A DNA stretch of 64,000 nucleotides, from assembly GCF_003001935.1 (NCBI RefSeq), contig NZ_PVNG01000002.1, positions 186,001-250,000 on the forward strand. The letters are read 5' to 3'. Both the position numbers and the translations under genes were made by a program. Source of the DNA: Nonomuraea fuscirosea. Its GTDB lineage: Bacteria > Actinomycetota > Actinomycetes > Streptosporangiales > Streptosporangiaceae. Numbering within the stretch: position 1 is the first letter of the stretch; every line of letters starts with the position of its first letter. Below the pieces are notes generated by a model that made no database searches, was not told the origin of the DNA, and saw only the letters and a program-made list of their open reading frames with translations. Shown piece by piece: positions 10,331 through 18,322 of the stretch.

Positions 10331-11329
10331 TCACGAGAGGTAGGCGTCGATCTCTGTCAGGTAGGCGTCCTTGACGTGGCGCGGCAGCCAGGTGATCTCG
10401 AAGGCGTTGCGCTGCAGTCGCGCCAGCTCCTCGCGGCTGAGCTGGAGGGCGTCGTGCAGGGCCTCGATGTTCTCCTGTACGTACGCGGCGAAGTAGGCCG
10501 GATCGTCGGAGTTGACCGTCACCCGCACGCCCAGGTCCATCAGCTTGCGGATGCCCTCGGCCTTCATCGAGTCGGTGACGTAGCCGTTGGACACCGGGCA
10601 GCAGGTCAGCCCTGTGCCGCGGGCCAGCACCACCTCCACCAGCCGCTGATCTTCGAGGATGTTGACGCCGTGGTCGATCCGGTCGACGCCGATCTCCTCG
10701 ACGGCCTGGCGGATGTGCTCGATCGCGTCGTCCTGGTCCACGTCGCAGTGCATGGTCAGCAGGTAACCCTCCTGCCTGGCCCGCTCGTAGACCGCCGCGA
10801 ACTTGGCCGGCGGGTTGCCCTTCTCGTCGGAGTCGAGCCCGACGCCGACGATCCACTCCTTGTACGGCAGCGACTCCAGCAGCGTCGCCATCGCGTACTC
10901 GGCCTGGAAGTCCCGCAGGAAGCACATGATGAGCTGGGCTCGCACGCCGAGCTGGGCGTGCGCGTCCAGCAGCGCCCGCCGCAGCCCTCTGATCACCACG
11001 TCGAACGGCACGCCGCGCGAGGTGTGCGCCTGAGGGTCGAAGAAGATCTCCGCATAGCGGACGTTCTGCTCGGCGGCCCTACGCAGGTAGGCCATCGCCA
11101 GGTCGTAGAAGTCGGGCTCGGTGCGCAGCACCCGCATGCCCTCGTAGTAGATCGTCAGGAAGGAGGACAGGCTGTCGAAGGTGTAGGCGGCCCGCATCTC
11201 CTCGACGGTCGCGTACGGCAGCTCCAGCCCGTTGCGGGCGGCCAGTTCGAACTTGAGCTCGGGCTCCAGCGTGCCCTCGATGTGCAGGTGCAGCTCGCAC
11301 TTGGGCAGACCGGCGATGAAATCCTTCAC
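10331..11329 (-). CDS. Adenosine/adenine deaminase-like metal-dependent hydrolase
   Basis: The 332-residue TIM-barrel protein belongs to the adenosine deaminase family (PF00962). Zinc ligands are recognisable: HLH (His14, His16) in CELHLHIEGT, His194, and Asp275 in VNSDDPAYF; IDHG (219-221) is also conserved. The canonical HAGE catalytic tetrad is replaced by HCDV (194-197, in HCDVDQ), so the usual general-acid Glu is Val197. Overall layout (HLHIEGTLEPEL, FFDPQAHTSRG) recalls adenine deaminases. The GTG start at 11329 lies 20 bases from the menA stop, making a likely operon. The substrate is uncertain: adenosine, adenine or another purine. Confidence 0.75.
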   Translation of the reverse strand: MKDFIAGLPKCELHLHIEGTLEPELKFELAARNGLELPYATVEEMRAAYTFDSLSSFLTIYYEGMRVLRTEPDFYDLAMAYLRRAAEQNVRYAEIFFDPQAHTSRGVPFDVVIRGLRRALLDAHAQLGVRAQLIMCFLRDFQAEYAMATLLESLPYKEWIVGVGLDSDEKGNPPAKFAAVYERARQEGYLLTMHCDVDQDDAIEHIRQAVEEIGVDRIDHGVNILEDQRLVEVVLARGTGLTCCPVSNGYVTDSMKAEGIRKLMDLGVRVTVNSDDPAYFAAYVQENIEALHDALQLSREELARLQRNAFEITWLPRHVKDAYLTEIDAYLS

Positions 11330-11349
11330 CGTCCCACTGTAGAAGACGG

Positions 11350-12225
11350 CTAGAAGATGATCGCCAGGCCCACGGCGAAGAGGAGCCCGTACGCCATCTG
11401 CAGTTTGCCCGTCTGCTGCAGCACCGCGATCAGGGCGGGACCCACCGCCTTGCTCAGCACCGCTCTGATGGGGGAGACCGCCAGTGGCGCCGCGAGCAGC
11501 ACCAGGGCCGCCCAGGGTGTGATGGGGATCATCGCCAGCGCCACGACGAACGGCACGACCTGGCAGGCCACGTAGAGCGTACGGGTGCGTTCGGCGCCCA
11601 GCAGCACCGCCAGCGTGCGCTTGCCCGCCTGCCCGTCGGTGCCGACGTCGCGCAGGTTGTTGACCACGAGCATCGAGCACGACAGCAGCCCCACCGGGAT
11701 CGAGGCGATCAGCGCCGCCCAGCTCAGGTGCTCCGTCTGCACGTAGGCCGTGCCCATCACGGGGACGATGCCGAAGAAGACGAACACGGCCACCTCGCCG
11801 AGGCCGCGGTAGCCGTACGGGTGCTTGCCGCCGGTGTAGAACCAGGCGGCGGCGATCGCCGCGGCGCCCACCAGCAGCACCCACCAAGCCTGCGTGACGA
11901 CGACCAGGACGAGCCCCAGCACCGCCGCGAGCGCGAAACAGCCCAGCGCTGCCGTCAGCACCTCGCGCGGGGTGGCCGCCCGCGAGCCCACCAGCCGCAT
12001 CGGCCCTACCCGCTGGTCGTCGGTGCCGCGCACGCCGTCGCTGTAGTCGTTGGCGTAGTTGACGCCGATCTGCAGCGACAGCGCCACGAACAGGGCCAGC
12101 ACCGCCCGCCACCACACGAAGCCGCCTTCGCCGATCGCGACGCCGGTGCCGACCATGACGGGCACGACGGCGTTGGGAAGGGTGCGTGGGCGGGCGCCGG
12201 CGATCCATTGGGAGGGCGTTGCCAT
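11350..12225 (-). CDS. menA: 1,4-dihydroxy-2-naphthoate polyprenyltransferase MenA
   Basis: MenA attaches the polyprenyl chain to dihydroxynaphthoate in menaquinone synthesis, in the membrane. The 291-residue protein has about nine hydrophobic segments and both UbiA Asp-rich motifs: NYANDYSDGVRGTD near residue 57 and NNLRDVGTDGQAGKRT near 188, the second typical of MenA rather than of futalosine-pathway prenyltransferases. The start MATPSQWIAGARPRTLPNAV is characteristic. It lies 15 bases downstream of the GNAT gene and 20 bases upstream of the deaminase-like gene on the same strand, so the three could be co-transcribed. Confidence 0.9.
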   Translation of the reverse strand: MATPSQWIAGARPRTLPNAVVPVMVGTGVAIGEGGFVWWRAVLALFVALSLQIGVNYANDYSDGVRGTDDQRVGPMRLVGSRAATPREVLTAALGCFALAAVLGLVLVVVTQAWWVLLVGAAAIAAAWFYTGGKHPYGYRGLGEVAVFVFFGIVPVMGTAYVQTEHLSWAALIASIPVGLLSCSMLVVNNLRDVGTDGQAGKRTLAVLLGAERTRTLYVACQVVPFVVALAMIPITPWAALVLLAAPLAVSPIRAVLSKAVGPALIAVLQQTGKLQMAYGLLFAVGLAIIF

Positions 12226-12240
12226 GTGCTGCTTCTACCT

Positions 12241-12852
12241 CTAGCTGATGTCGGTGGTGAGCCTGACCATCCGGATCGGACGGCCCATGTCGAGGACGCG
12301 CTCGGCCATGTCCTCACCCCAGCCGGCCGACTCCAGGAAGCCGAGCACCGCGTAGTTGTCGGCGAACACCCAGGTGACGATCTGCCGGAACCCGTCGTCA
12401 CGAAGATAGTCGACCGTGGCGTTGAGCAGCCGGCTGCCATGGCCCCTGCGGACGAAGTCCGGGTCGACCAGCAACGTCAGCATCTCGGCCGCCACCCCGG
12501 GGTCGAGGTCGGGGTCCTCCGCGGGGGCGTGGGAGGCCAGGCCCACCACGCGCTCACCGCCGCGCGGGGTCACGAGGGCGGCTCCCGCGCCGCCCGCGCC
12601 CAGCGCGGGAAAGCCCTCGGTGTCGAGGATCGTCTCCACCGCCACCAGCACCCGATGCATGGGGGAGGGCGGGGCGGCGATCGCCTCGTCCCACTGGCGC
12701 AGCCACATCTTCTCCGCCGCCGCGCCGGTCATCTGCTCGAGTGGGCCCTCCGGGAGGAAGTCCCGATAGCCGTAGCGCCAGGCGCGGATCTGAGTGTTCG
12801 CAACCTGGAGAACATCCTCGCGCCGGGCCGCCCGGACGCCTACGTCTGCCAT
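12241..12852 (-). CDS. GNAT family N-acetyltransferase
   Basis: The 203-residue GNAT protein begins MADVGVRAARREDVLQVANTQ. Motif A appears as LLVDPDFVRRGHGSRLLNATV (about residues 134-153), followed by a motif B region (DNYAVLGFLESAGW). A segment of about 25 residues (80-105) is longer than in minimal GNATs. The ATG at 12852 is preceded by GGAG at a good distance; an upstream in-frame extension overlaps the neighbouring CGNR gene and is not used. The substrate is unknown. Confidence 0.78.
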   Translation of the reverse strand: MADVGVRAARREDVLQVANTQIRAWRYGYRDFLPEGPLEQMTGAAAEKMWLRQWDEAIAAPPSPMHRVLVAVETILDTEGFPALGAGGAGAALVTPRGGERVVGLASHAPAEDPDLDPGVAAEMLTLLVDPDFVRRGHGSRLLNATVDYLRDDGFRQIVTWVFADNYAVLGFLESAGWGEDMAERVLDMGRPIRMVRLTTDIS

Positions 12853-12896
12853 CTCGGCCCGCTCCTTCGCCTGCCGTCCATGCCACAAGGCACGAG

Positions 12897-13538
12897 TTAC
12901 ACCGTATCGGTGTTTGAGCCTTGGAGACGACGCGAACCCCGCTTCCTCGCCCGGTAAGCCCGCGTCTTGGTGCGGTTGCCGCATACCCGCATCGAACACC
13001 ACGAGCGGGAACGGTTCTTCGACGAGTCGATGAACGCCCACTGACAGGTCTCCTCCGCGCACACCTTGAGCCGGTCCCACGACGCGGCCACGACCGCCGC
13101 GGCGATGCGTGCCAGCCCGCCTGCCACGCCGCCGTCCGCTGGGATCAGCCGCGCTCCTCCGTCGGGTCCGAGGGTGACGAGGAGGGGCAGCGGGGGCAGT
13201 TCGGCCAGTCGCTGTCGTTCGGCTGCCCGCCTTTGCTCGGCTGTCCGCCTTTGCTCGGTCGCTCGCCTTTGCTCGGCCGGGCGCTCTTGCTCGGCCGGGC
13301 GCTCTTGCTCGGTCGGGCGCTCGTGCTGGGCCGGGCCTCGTCCGAGCGCCGCTCTGAGGGCCTCACGCAGGGCGTGGGCGGTGTGCAGGTCGTCGTCGGA
13401 GGCGCGGTCACGCGGGCCCGTCAGGCCGCGCTCGCGCAGCCACAGGGCCAGGTCGGCGGGGGAGGACAGCTCGTCCGCCTGGGCTTCGACGTCGAAGGTG
13501 TTCACGAAGTCTCGTACGAGCTCCGTGGGCAACGGCAT
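12897..13538 (-). CDS. CGNR zinc-finger / ABATE-domain transcriptional regulator
   Basis: The C-terminal part carries the CGNR zinc finger: CAEETCQWAFIDSSKNRSR followed by WCSMRVCGNR, with two Cys pairs binding zinc and the name motif CGNR. The N-terminal part (DFVNTFDVEAQADEL, LALWLRERG) is the stress-linked ABATE domain. Between them, residues about 69-110 consist of seven 6-residue units like QERPAE and QRRATE, encoded by 18-bp tandem repeats, absent in typical members. The length of 213 residues is normal only because of this insert. Members are presumed DNA-binding; targets are unknown. Confidence 0.8.
   Translation of the reverse strand: MPLPTELVRDFVNTFDVEAQADELSSPADLALWLRERGLTGPRDRASDDDLHTAHALREALRAALGRGPAQHERPTEQERPAEQERPAEQRRATEQRRTAEQRRAAERQRLAELPPLPLLVTLGPDGGARLIPADGGVAGGLARIAAAVVAASWDRLKVCAEETCQWAFIDSSKNRSRSWCSMRVCGNRTKTRAYRARKRGSRRLQGSNTDTV
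13211..13336 (-). repeat. Seven 18-bp tandem repeats inside the CGNR gene
   Basis: Seven consecutive 18-bp units run from 13211 to 13336, for example GCCTTTGCTCGGCCGGGC and GCTCTTGCTCGGTCGGGC. The internal units differ from each other at one to four positions and the two ends are more degenerate. The period is a multiple of three, so the frame is preserved and the encoded peptide is charged and likely helical or disordered. Confidence 0.9.
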
Positions 13539-13681
13539 GCCGTCACTCTACTGGGCTGATCCACTGAGCCCGGACCCGTTCCTGAACCCGTACCTTGGCC
13601 TGCGCCCGCACTCGAACCCCGCACCCGGATCCTGGATCCCGGACCTCCGGATCCCCATCCGCACCTGGACCTGACCTGGAC

Positions 13682-15094
13682 CTATGGGGCGGCTCGCTCG
13701 CCGGTGATCATCAGGGCCTCGGCCAGCCGCCTGACCCCTTCGCGCAGCTCCGCGAGGTGGGCGGCGGCCATGTGCGTGACCCGGATGCGCGGCCCCGGCG
13801 GCTCCGACGGGTAGTACATCCTGCCGGGGCTCACCAGCACGCCGTTCTGCCTGGCCGTCTCCACCAGGGCGCCCTCGTCGACGTCGGCGGGCAGCCGTAC
13901 CCACAGATGCATGCCGCCGATCGGCAGCAGATGCGGCTCGGCGGTGGGCATGTGCTCGGCGAGCGCCGCCGCGAGCGCGTCCCGGCGGATCATGATCTCG
14001 GCGTGCACGGCCGCGAGGTGCCGCCGCCAGGCCGGCGACCCCACGAACTCCAGCGCCGTCTCCTGCAACGGCCGCGCCACGAAGAACGACTCCACGAGCT
14101 GAGCGGCGCGCAGCCGGTGCGCGGCGGGCCCCCGGGCGATCACGGCCGCCACCCGCAGGCTCGGCGCGAGGATCTTGGTCAGCGAGCCGATGTGCACCAC
14201 GGTGCCGTCGCGGTCCATCGACGCCAGCGACGGGGGCGCCTGCCCAGTCAGATAGCGGGCGTAGTCGTCCTCCACCACGAACGCGCCCGCCGCCCGCGCC
14301 ACCTGCAGCACCTGCTCGCGGCGTTCGACGGGCAGGGTGGCGCCGGTCGGGTTGTGCAGGGTGGGCTGGCAGAAGAACACCCGTGCCCCTGTCATGGCGA
14401 ACGCCTCGGCCAGCAGCTCGGGCCGCACGCCGTCCCGGTCCATCGGCACCGCCATGGCCCGCAGCCCCGCCGCCTTGGCCGCGGCCAGCGCCCCCGGATA
14501 GGTGGGCGTCTCGACGAGGATGGGCGTACCGGGAGCCGCCAGCGCCCTGAACGCGTTCGTGAGCGCCGCCTGCCCGCCGCTCACGATCAAGGCGTCGGCC
14601 GCCGTCACGTCGCCGCCCGCCTGCGTGGCGAACCAGCGCCGCAGCTCCGGCAGCCCCGTCAGCGGCGGTCTGGCCCAGGCGCCCGGCCTGCGTACGGCCC
14701 GCGCCGCCGCGGCCGCCAGTTGCTCGTCCGGCCTCAGCCCAGGGCGCAGATAGCCGCCCGTCAGCGGCACCACCCCCTCGGGGGCCGTCCCCAGCAGGGC
14801 CGTGATCGGCCCGTCGTCCACCACCCGATCGCCCAGCGCGACGGTCTGCCAGGACAGGTCGGCCGCGTCCCGTGTCGGATGCACAGGCTGAGCCACGAAG
14901 GCGCCGCTGCCCGGCCGCGTCACCACCCGCCCTTCGGCGGCGAGCTGCCCGATCGCCCTGGAGACGGTGACGGGGCTGACGTTGTGCCGGCGCATGATCT
15001 CCCGGCTGGACGGCAACCGCGCGCCCGGCCCGAGACGCTCGGCCTCTTCGCGCAGTATCGCGGCGATCTGGGCGATACTGCTATCGTTGTTCAT
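13682..15094 (-). CDS. MocR-type GntR regulator with PLP aminotransferase domain
   Basis: The 470-residue protein has an N-terminal GntR winged helix (about 5-70: LPSSREIMRRHNVSPVTVSRAI) and a fold-type I aminotransferase domain. The PLP-binding Lys is in HIGSLTKILAPSLRV, with the Asp in VVEDDYARYL and HNPTGATLP as further active-site marks. MocR proteins sense amino acids or PLP and often control an adjacent transporter. Here the gene is divergent from an EamA-type exporter, which is the likely target. ATG at 15094 gives the usual N-terminus; the upstream extension would run through the control region. An inverted-repeat pair flanks the start (see operator). Confidence 0.88.
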   Translation of the reverse strand: MNNDSSIAQIAAILREEAERLGPGARLPSSREIMRRHNVSPVTVSRAIGQLAAEGRVVTRPGSGAFVAQPVHPTRDAADLSWQTVALGDRVVDDGPITALLGTAPEGVVPLTGGYLRPGLRPDEQLAAAAARAVRRPGAWARPPLTGLPELRRWFATQAGGDVTAADALIVSGGQAALTNAFRALAAPGTPILVETPTYPGALAAAKAAGLRAMAVPMDRDGVRPELLAEAFAMTGARVFFCQPTLHNPTGATLPVERREQVLQVARAAGAFVVEDDYARYLTGQAPPSLASMDRDGTVVHIGSLTKILAPSLRVAAVIARGPAAHRLRAAQLVESFFVARPLQETALEFVGSPAWRRHLAAVHAEIMIRRDALAAALAEHMPTAEPHLLPIGGMHLWVRLPADVDEGALVETARQNGVLVSPGRMYYPSEPPGPRIRVTHMAAAHLAELREGVRRLAEALMITGERAAP

Positions 15095-15116
15095 GAGATC
15101 GGATGATAGCGCTATC
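15074..15116. promoter_or_regulatory. Probable MocR operator pair
   Basis: Two near-identical palindromes, GATACTGCTATC (15074-15085) and GATAGCGCTATC (15105-15116), have the form GATA-N4-TATC and centres 31 bp apart, about three helical turns. They bracket the MocR start codon. MocR regulators commonly bind paired sites between divergent genes; assignment to this regulator is inferred from position. Confidence 0.55.
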
Positions 15117-16406
15117 GACACCGGCGCAGTAGCGCTCCCCGGACCCGACTCCCACCACCAGCCCGACTCCCCGCCCGCCTCCCATCGCGACAGCGAATCC
15201 GAGCCCCAGCTCAAGCCGCACACCCGGCCGCAGCCCCAGCGCGAACCGCAGACGGAGCCCCGTCCTCAGCCGCAGGCGCAGCCCGGACCCCAGCCGGGCC
15301 CCCGTTCCCAGTCCCAACGCGAGCTCCGGCCGGAACCCCGTCCCCAGCCGGGACCCCGTTCCCAGCCCCAGCCTCAACGCATGCCCCAGCGGAAGCCTCG
15401 TTCCCAGCGCCACTCCCGTGACCGGGATCGTGACCATGAGCGGGACCAGGACCAGGACCAGGACCAGGGGCGGGACCGGGACCATGGGCGAAACCTGGAC
15501 CCGAACCATGGGCGGGACCACCGGGGCCATGACCGTGGGCGTGATCGTCGCCGGGGGACGGCCCTGGCCTTCCTGGGCGTGCTGGCGTTCTCCGGCTCCT
15601 TCCCCGCCACCGTCTACGCGATGCGAGGCTTCGACCCCTGGCTCGTCGCGGTGGGCCGGGCCGCTCTGGCAGGCGTGCTGGCCCTGGTCTGCCTGCGGGC
15701 CGGCGGCCGTCCACTCCTGCCACGCAGAGCCGACTGGCCCTCGTACGCGCTGATCTCCGGCGGCGTCGTCTTCGGCTTCCCCGTCTTCAGCGGCCTGGCC
15801 CTGGCTCTCGGCGCCGGCACCGCCCACTCCGCCGTCGTCATCGGCCTGCTCCCGGCCGCCACGGCCGCCTGCGCCGTACTGAGAGCCTCGGAACGTCCCC
15901 GCCCGCTGTTCTGGGCCGCCTGCGCGGCCGGCGCGGTCGCCATCACGGCCTTCACCCTCATCCAGGGTCAGGGCAGCGCGTCCTGGCCCGACCTGCTCCT
16001 GGTCGCGGCCCTGCTGTCAGCGGCCGTCGGCTACACCGAAGGCGCGCGCCTGACCAGGCAGACCCCTGGCTGGCAGGTCATCTCCCACGTCCTCGTGTTC
16101 TCTCTTCCGGTGACGGCTCCCGTGACGGCGGTCCTGGCTCTCACCACCCCGATCATGATCACCCCCGAGGCCGTCGCCGGGCTCGCGTACGTGGCGGCGA
16201 TCTCGATGTTCCTCGGCTTCATCCCCTGGTACGCCGGCCTGGCCAGAGGCGGCATCGCCAGAGCCGGCCAGACCCAGCTCACCCAGCCGCTCCTGACCCT
16301 CCTGTGGGCCTGGTTCCTGATGGGCGAGCGCTTCGGCCCGGCGACCGTGATCGCGGCCGTGGCCGTGCTGGTCTGCGTGGCCGTCACCCAGCGCGCCCGT
16401 ACTTGA
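15093..16406 (+). CDS. EamA/DMT-family transporter with long low-complexity N-terminus
   Basis: From about residue 153 onward the protein is a normal ten-helix DMT transporter (GTALAFLGVLAFSGSFPATV, LAGVLALVCLRAGGR, ending in ATVIAAVAVLVCVAVTQR), likely exporting an amino-acid-like compound under MocR control. Before it lies about 130 residues of Pro-Gln, Gln-Pro-Arg and Arg-Asp/Gln-Asp repeats, absent from the family. The in-frame ATG at 15093 overlaps the MocR start codon (CATG) and has no Shine-Dalgarno, so the true start may be further in, for example ATG 15380. The repeat segment may be partly untranslated. Function is likely; the N-terminus is unsure. Confidence 0.75.
   Translation: MRSDDSAIDTGAVALPGPDSHHQPDSPPASHRDSESEPQLKPHTRPQPQREPQTEPRPQPQAQPGPQPGPRSQSQRELRPEPRPQPGPRSQPQPQRMPQRKPRSQRHSRDRDRDHERDQDQDQDQGRDRDHGRNLDPNHGRDHRGHDRGRDRRRGTALAFLGVLAFSGSFPATVYAMRGFDPWLVAVGRAALAGVLALVCLRAGGRPLLPRRADWPSYALISGGVVFGFPVFSGLALALGAGTAHSAVVIGLLPAATAACAVLRASERPRPLFWAACAAGAVAITAFTLIQGQGSASWPDLLLVAALLSAAVGYTEGARLTRQTPGWQVISHVLVFSLPVTAPVTAVLALTTPIMITPEAVAGLAYVAAISMFLGFIPWYAGLARGGIARAGQTQLTQPLLTLLWAWFLMGERFGPATVIAAVAVLVCVAVTQRART
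15195..15545 (+). repeat. Low-complexity repeat block before the DMT transmembrane region
   Basis: Degenerate CCCCAGC-rich units (15195-15410) pass into GGGACC and CAGGAC hexamer runs (around 15421-15490). In the transporter frame these encode alternating PQ/PR and then RD/QD dipeptides. The flanking transmembrane coding sequence shows no such bias. Confidence 0.75.
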
Positions 16407-16452
16407 AAGCCGTGACGCCGCGCCGCAGGATGGGAGAGGAGGTGTCACACTC

Positions 16453-17475
16453 ATGGCTGACCTCACGATCCCGGAAGGCGGATTCTGGCCGGCGCCGGAA
16501 ATCCCGCAGCCGAATATCTATCCCATGGAATGGCGCGTGGAGACCGAGAAGCTCGCCGCCATATACGAGAAATCCAAGCGCGTGGTCTGGAACCCGGCCG
16601 ACCTGCCCTGGGACGGCCTCAATCCCGACGACTTCACGCGGGAGCAGCGCCTGGGCATCATGTACTGGTTCGCGGTCCTGGCGAACTTCGACGCCTCGGG
16701 GCCCGCGGTGTTCGCCCGCGCCACCATCCAGGCCTTCGAGAAACACGAAGAGGATCCGGTCAGGAAGTGCTTCTTCTCGATCACCCGCGACGAGATGAAC
16801 CACGAGGAATGCTGCCAGCGTACGATCGCCAAACTCTGGCCGGGCGGCCCGCTCGACTGGACACCGGCGGACGACCTCGAAGCGGCCGCGCACAACAACA
16901 TCGGCTGGCTCTACCACAACGGCGGCCGCTACTGGACCGGCTACACCTCGGCCGTGGGCAGGTATTCGCTGCCCGTTCTCTTCACCAGCTTCATGATGGG
17001 AGAGATGGCCGCCTCCACCCTGTTCAGAGGCATGGCGTCGGGCACCGGGCACCCCGTGTTCGGCGAGATGTTCCAGCGGATCGGCCGCGACGAGTCACGC
17101 CATCTGCAGATCTGCATGACCATTCTCGAAACCGAATGGCCCGGCCTCACCGACGCGACCCGTACGTTGATCACCCGGCAACTGCGGGCCGGTTTCGTCT
17201 TTCTCAGCATGATCCTTTGGGAGCCGCCGGAGGGCTTCTGGGAGCTTCCCCCTTACTTCCTGCCCAACCATCGCGTCCTCATGAATCATGCGCGGCAGGC
17301 GGGGCTGGGGGTGCTGTCGTACGAGGAGCAGGCGGAGAACTGGCGAGTGGCGATGGCCCGCGTCCGAGCCATCGTCGAACGGTGGGGAATCGCCTTTCCT
17401 GCCATTCCCGAGCTGGACCTGGAAGGAGTCCCCGTGGACTTCATCGACCCGGAGGACATCATCCCCGTCTTCTAG
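16453..17475 (+). CDS. R2-like ferritin-fold diiron protein of unknown function
   Basis: The 340-residue protein matches the ligand spacing of R2-type carboxylate diiron enzymes: Asp80 (NFDASG), Glu114-x-x-His117 (RDEMNHEE), Glu184 (MMGEMAAS), Glu214-x-x-His217 (RDESRHLQ). The segment SKRVVWNPADLPWD (41-54) resembles the N-terminal WNP motif of R2-like ligand-binding oxidases. Asp at the first position, as in class Ia R2, and the 34/70/30 spacing fit R2lox-like geometry. No nrdA, ferredoxin or monooxygenase partner is adjacent. It could be an oxidase, N-oxygenase or desaturase. ATG 16453 follows GGGAGAGGAGG, a strong ribosome-binding site. Confidence 0.65.
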   Translation: MADLTIPEGGFWPAPEIPQPNIYPMEWRVETEKLAAIYEKSKRVVWNPADLPWDGLNPDDFTREQRLGIMYWFAVLANFDASGPAVFARATIQAFEKHEEDPVRKCFFSITRDEMNHEECCQRTIAKLWPGGPLDWTPADDLEAAAHNNIGWLYHNGGRYWTGYTSAVGRYSLPVLFTSFMMGEMAASTLFRGMASGTGHPVFGEMFQRIGRDESRHLQICMTILETEWPGLTDATRTLITRQLRAGFVFLSMILWEPPEGFWELPPYFLPNHRVLMNHARQAGLGVLSYEEQAENWRVAMARVRAIVERWGIAFPAIPELDLEGVPVDFIDPEDIIPVF

Positions 17476-17884
17476 CGACCCTGTCGCCCGACGCCCACGG
17501 GAATCAGCTCAAGCGAGCCCACCGTCATCACGTGTCCGAGCACATCCAGGTCCGGCACGGCGACGTGACGACTGGCGCGAATGCGATCAGAGCGGCCAAA
17601 TGCTTTTGAAATCCCACCGGAACCCCTGACCTGATCGCCACCGGAACCCTCCGACCTGACCGATGCGCAGCGAGAGCCGATCGAACCCAAGAGAGCAGCC
17701 CTTCACGGCGTCCAGAAGTGACCACCTCCATGAGCTCAGCCGGCCCGCGGAAGTCCACTCGCGGCAGAGATCTGTGCTGGCTTCGGCGGCGGGAGTCGGG
17801 ACGACATCGAGCGGCGTTCCACGGACTGTCGGATGGCGCTCGCACGATGACATGCCATCATGTGGCGACTTCTAGGATGACCTC
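17476..17884. other. Spacer without recognisable gene
   Basis: About 400 bases between the diiron gene and the ASCH gene. No frame shows family motifs or strong GC3 bias. I see no terminator-quality hairpin and no repeat; it should contain the ASCH promoter. Confidence 0.5.
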
Positions 17885-18322
17885 ATGTGGCCGCGCATAG
17901 ACGGGCTCAGGGTCCTCGAACTGGGCACTCCAGGCAAACTCCGCACCTGGCTCACCGACCTGACCCTGTCAGGCGCCAAGACGGCCACAGCCGGCCTGCT
18001 GCCACTCGACTACGAGGCCGAGGGCGAGGACCTGGAGCAGGTCGGGGAAAGACTCGTCCTGGTGGACTCCTCCGGAAAACGCGCCGGGGAGATCGAGATC
18101 ACACGAGTGGAGCCGACGCCGTTCGCCGAAGTGACCTGGGAGTTCGCCCAGGCGGAGGGCGAGGGGTACAGCTCAACAGAGGACTGGCGAGAAACGCATC
18201 GCCGCTACTGGGCGGAGCAGGGGTACGAAGTAAGCCACGACACTACGGTTGTGTGCCTCTGGTACCGGGTCGTGTCGCGCGCGGACGAATCGCCGAACAG
18301 TGATCCAGCCCCACCTACATAA
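17885..18322 (+). CDS. ASCH domain protein
   Basis: The 145-residue protein is a PUA-like ASCH domain: LTLSGAKTATAGLLPLDYEAEGEDLEQ carries the GxKxxT-type signature, followed by the beta strands VGERLVLVDSSGKRAGEIEITRV and the C-terminal WYRVVS strand. ASCH proteins are thought to bind RNA or modified nucleosides; E. coli YqfB hydrolyses N4-acetylcytidine. The C-terminal 15 residues are polar and probably disordered. It is monocistronic. Family assignment is good, substrate unknown. Confidence 0.75.
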   Translation: MWPRIDGLRVLELGTPGKLRTWLTDLTLSGAKTATAGLLPLDYEAEGEDLEQVGERLVLVDSSGKRAGEIEITRVEPTPFAEVTWEFAQAEGEGYSSTEDWRETHRRYWAEQGYEVSHDTTVVCLWYRVVSRADESPNSDPAPPT

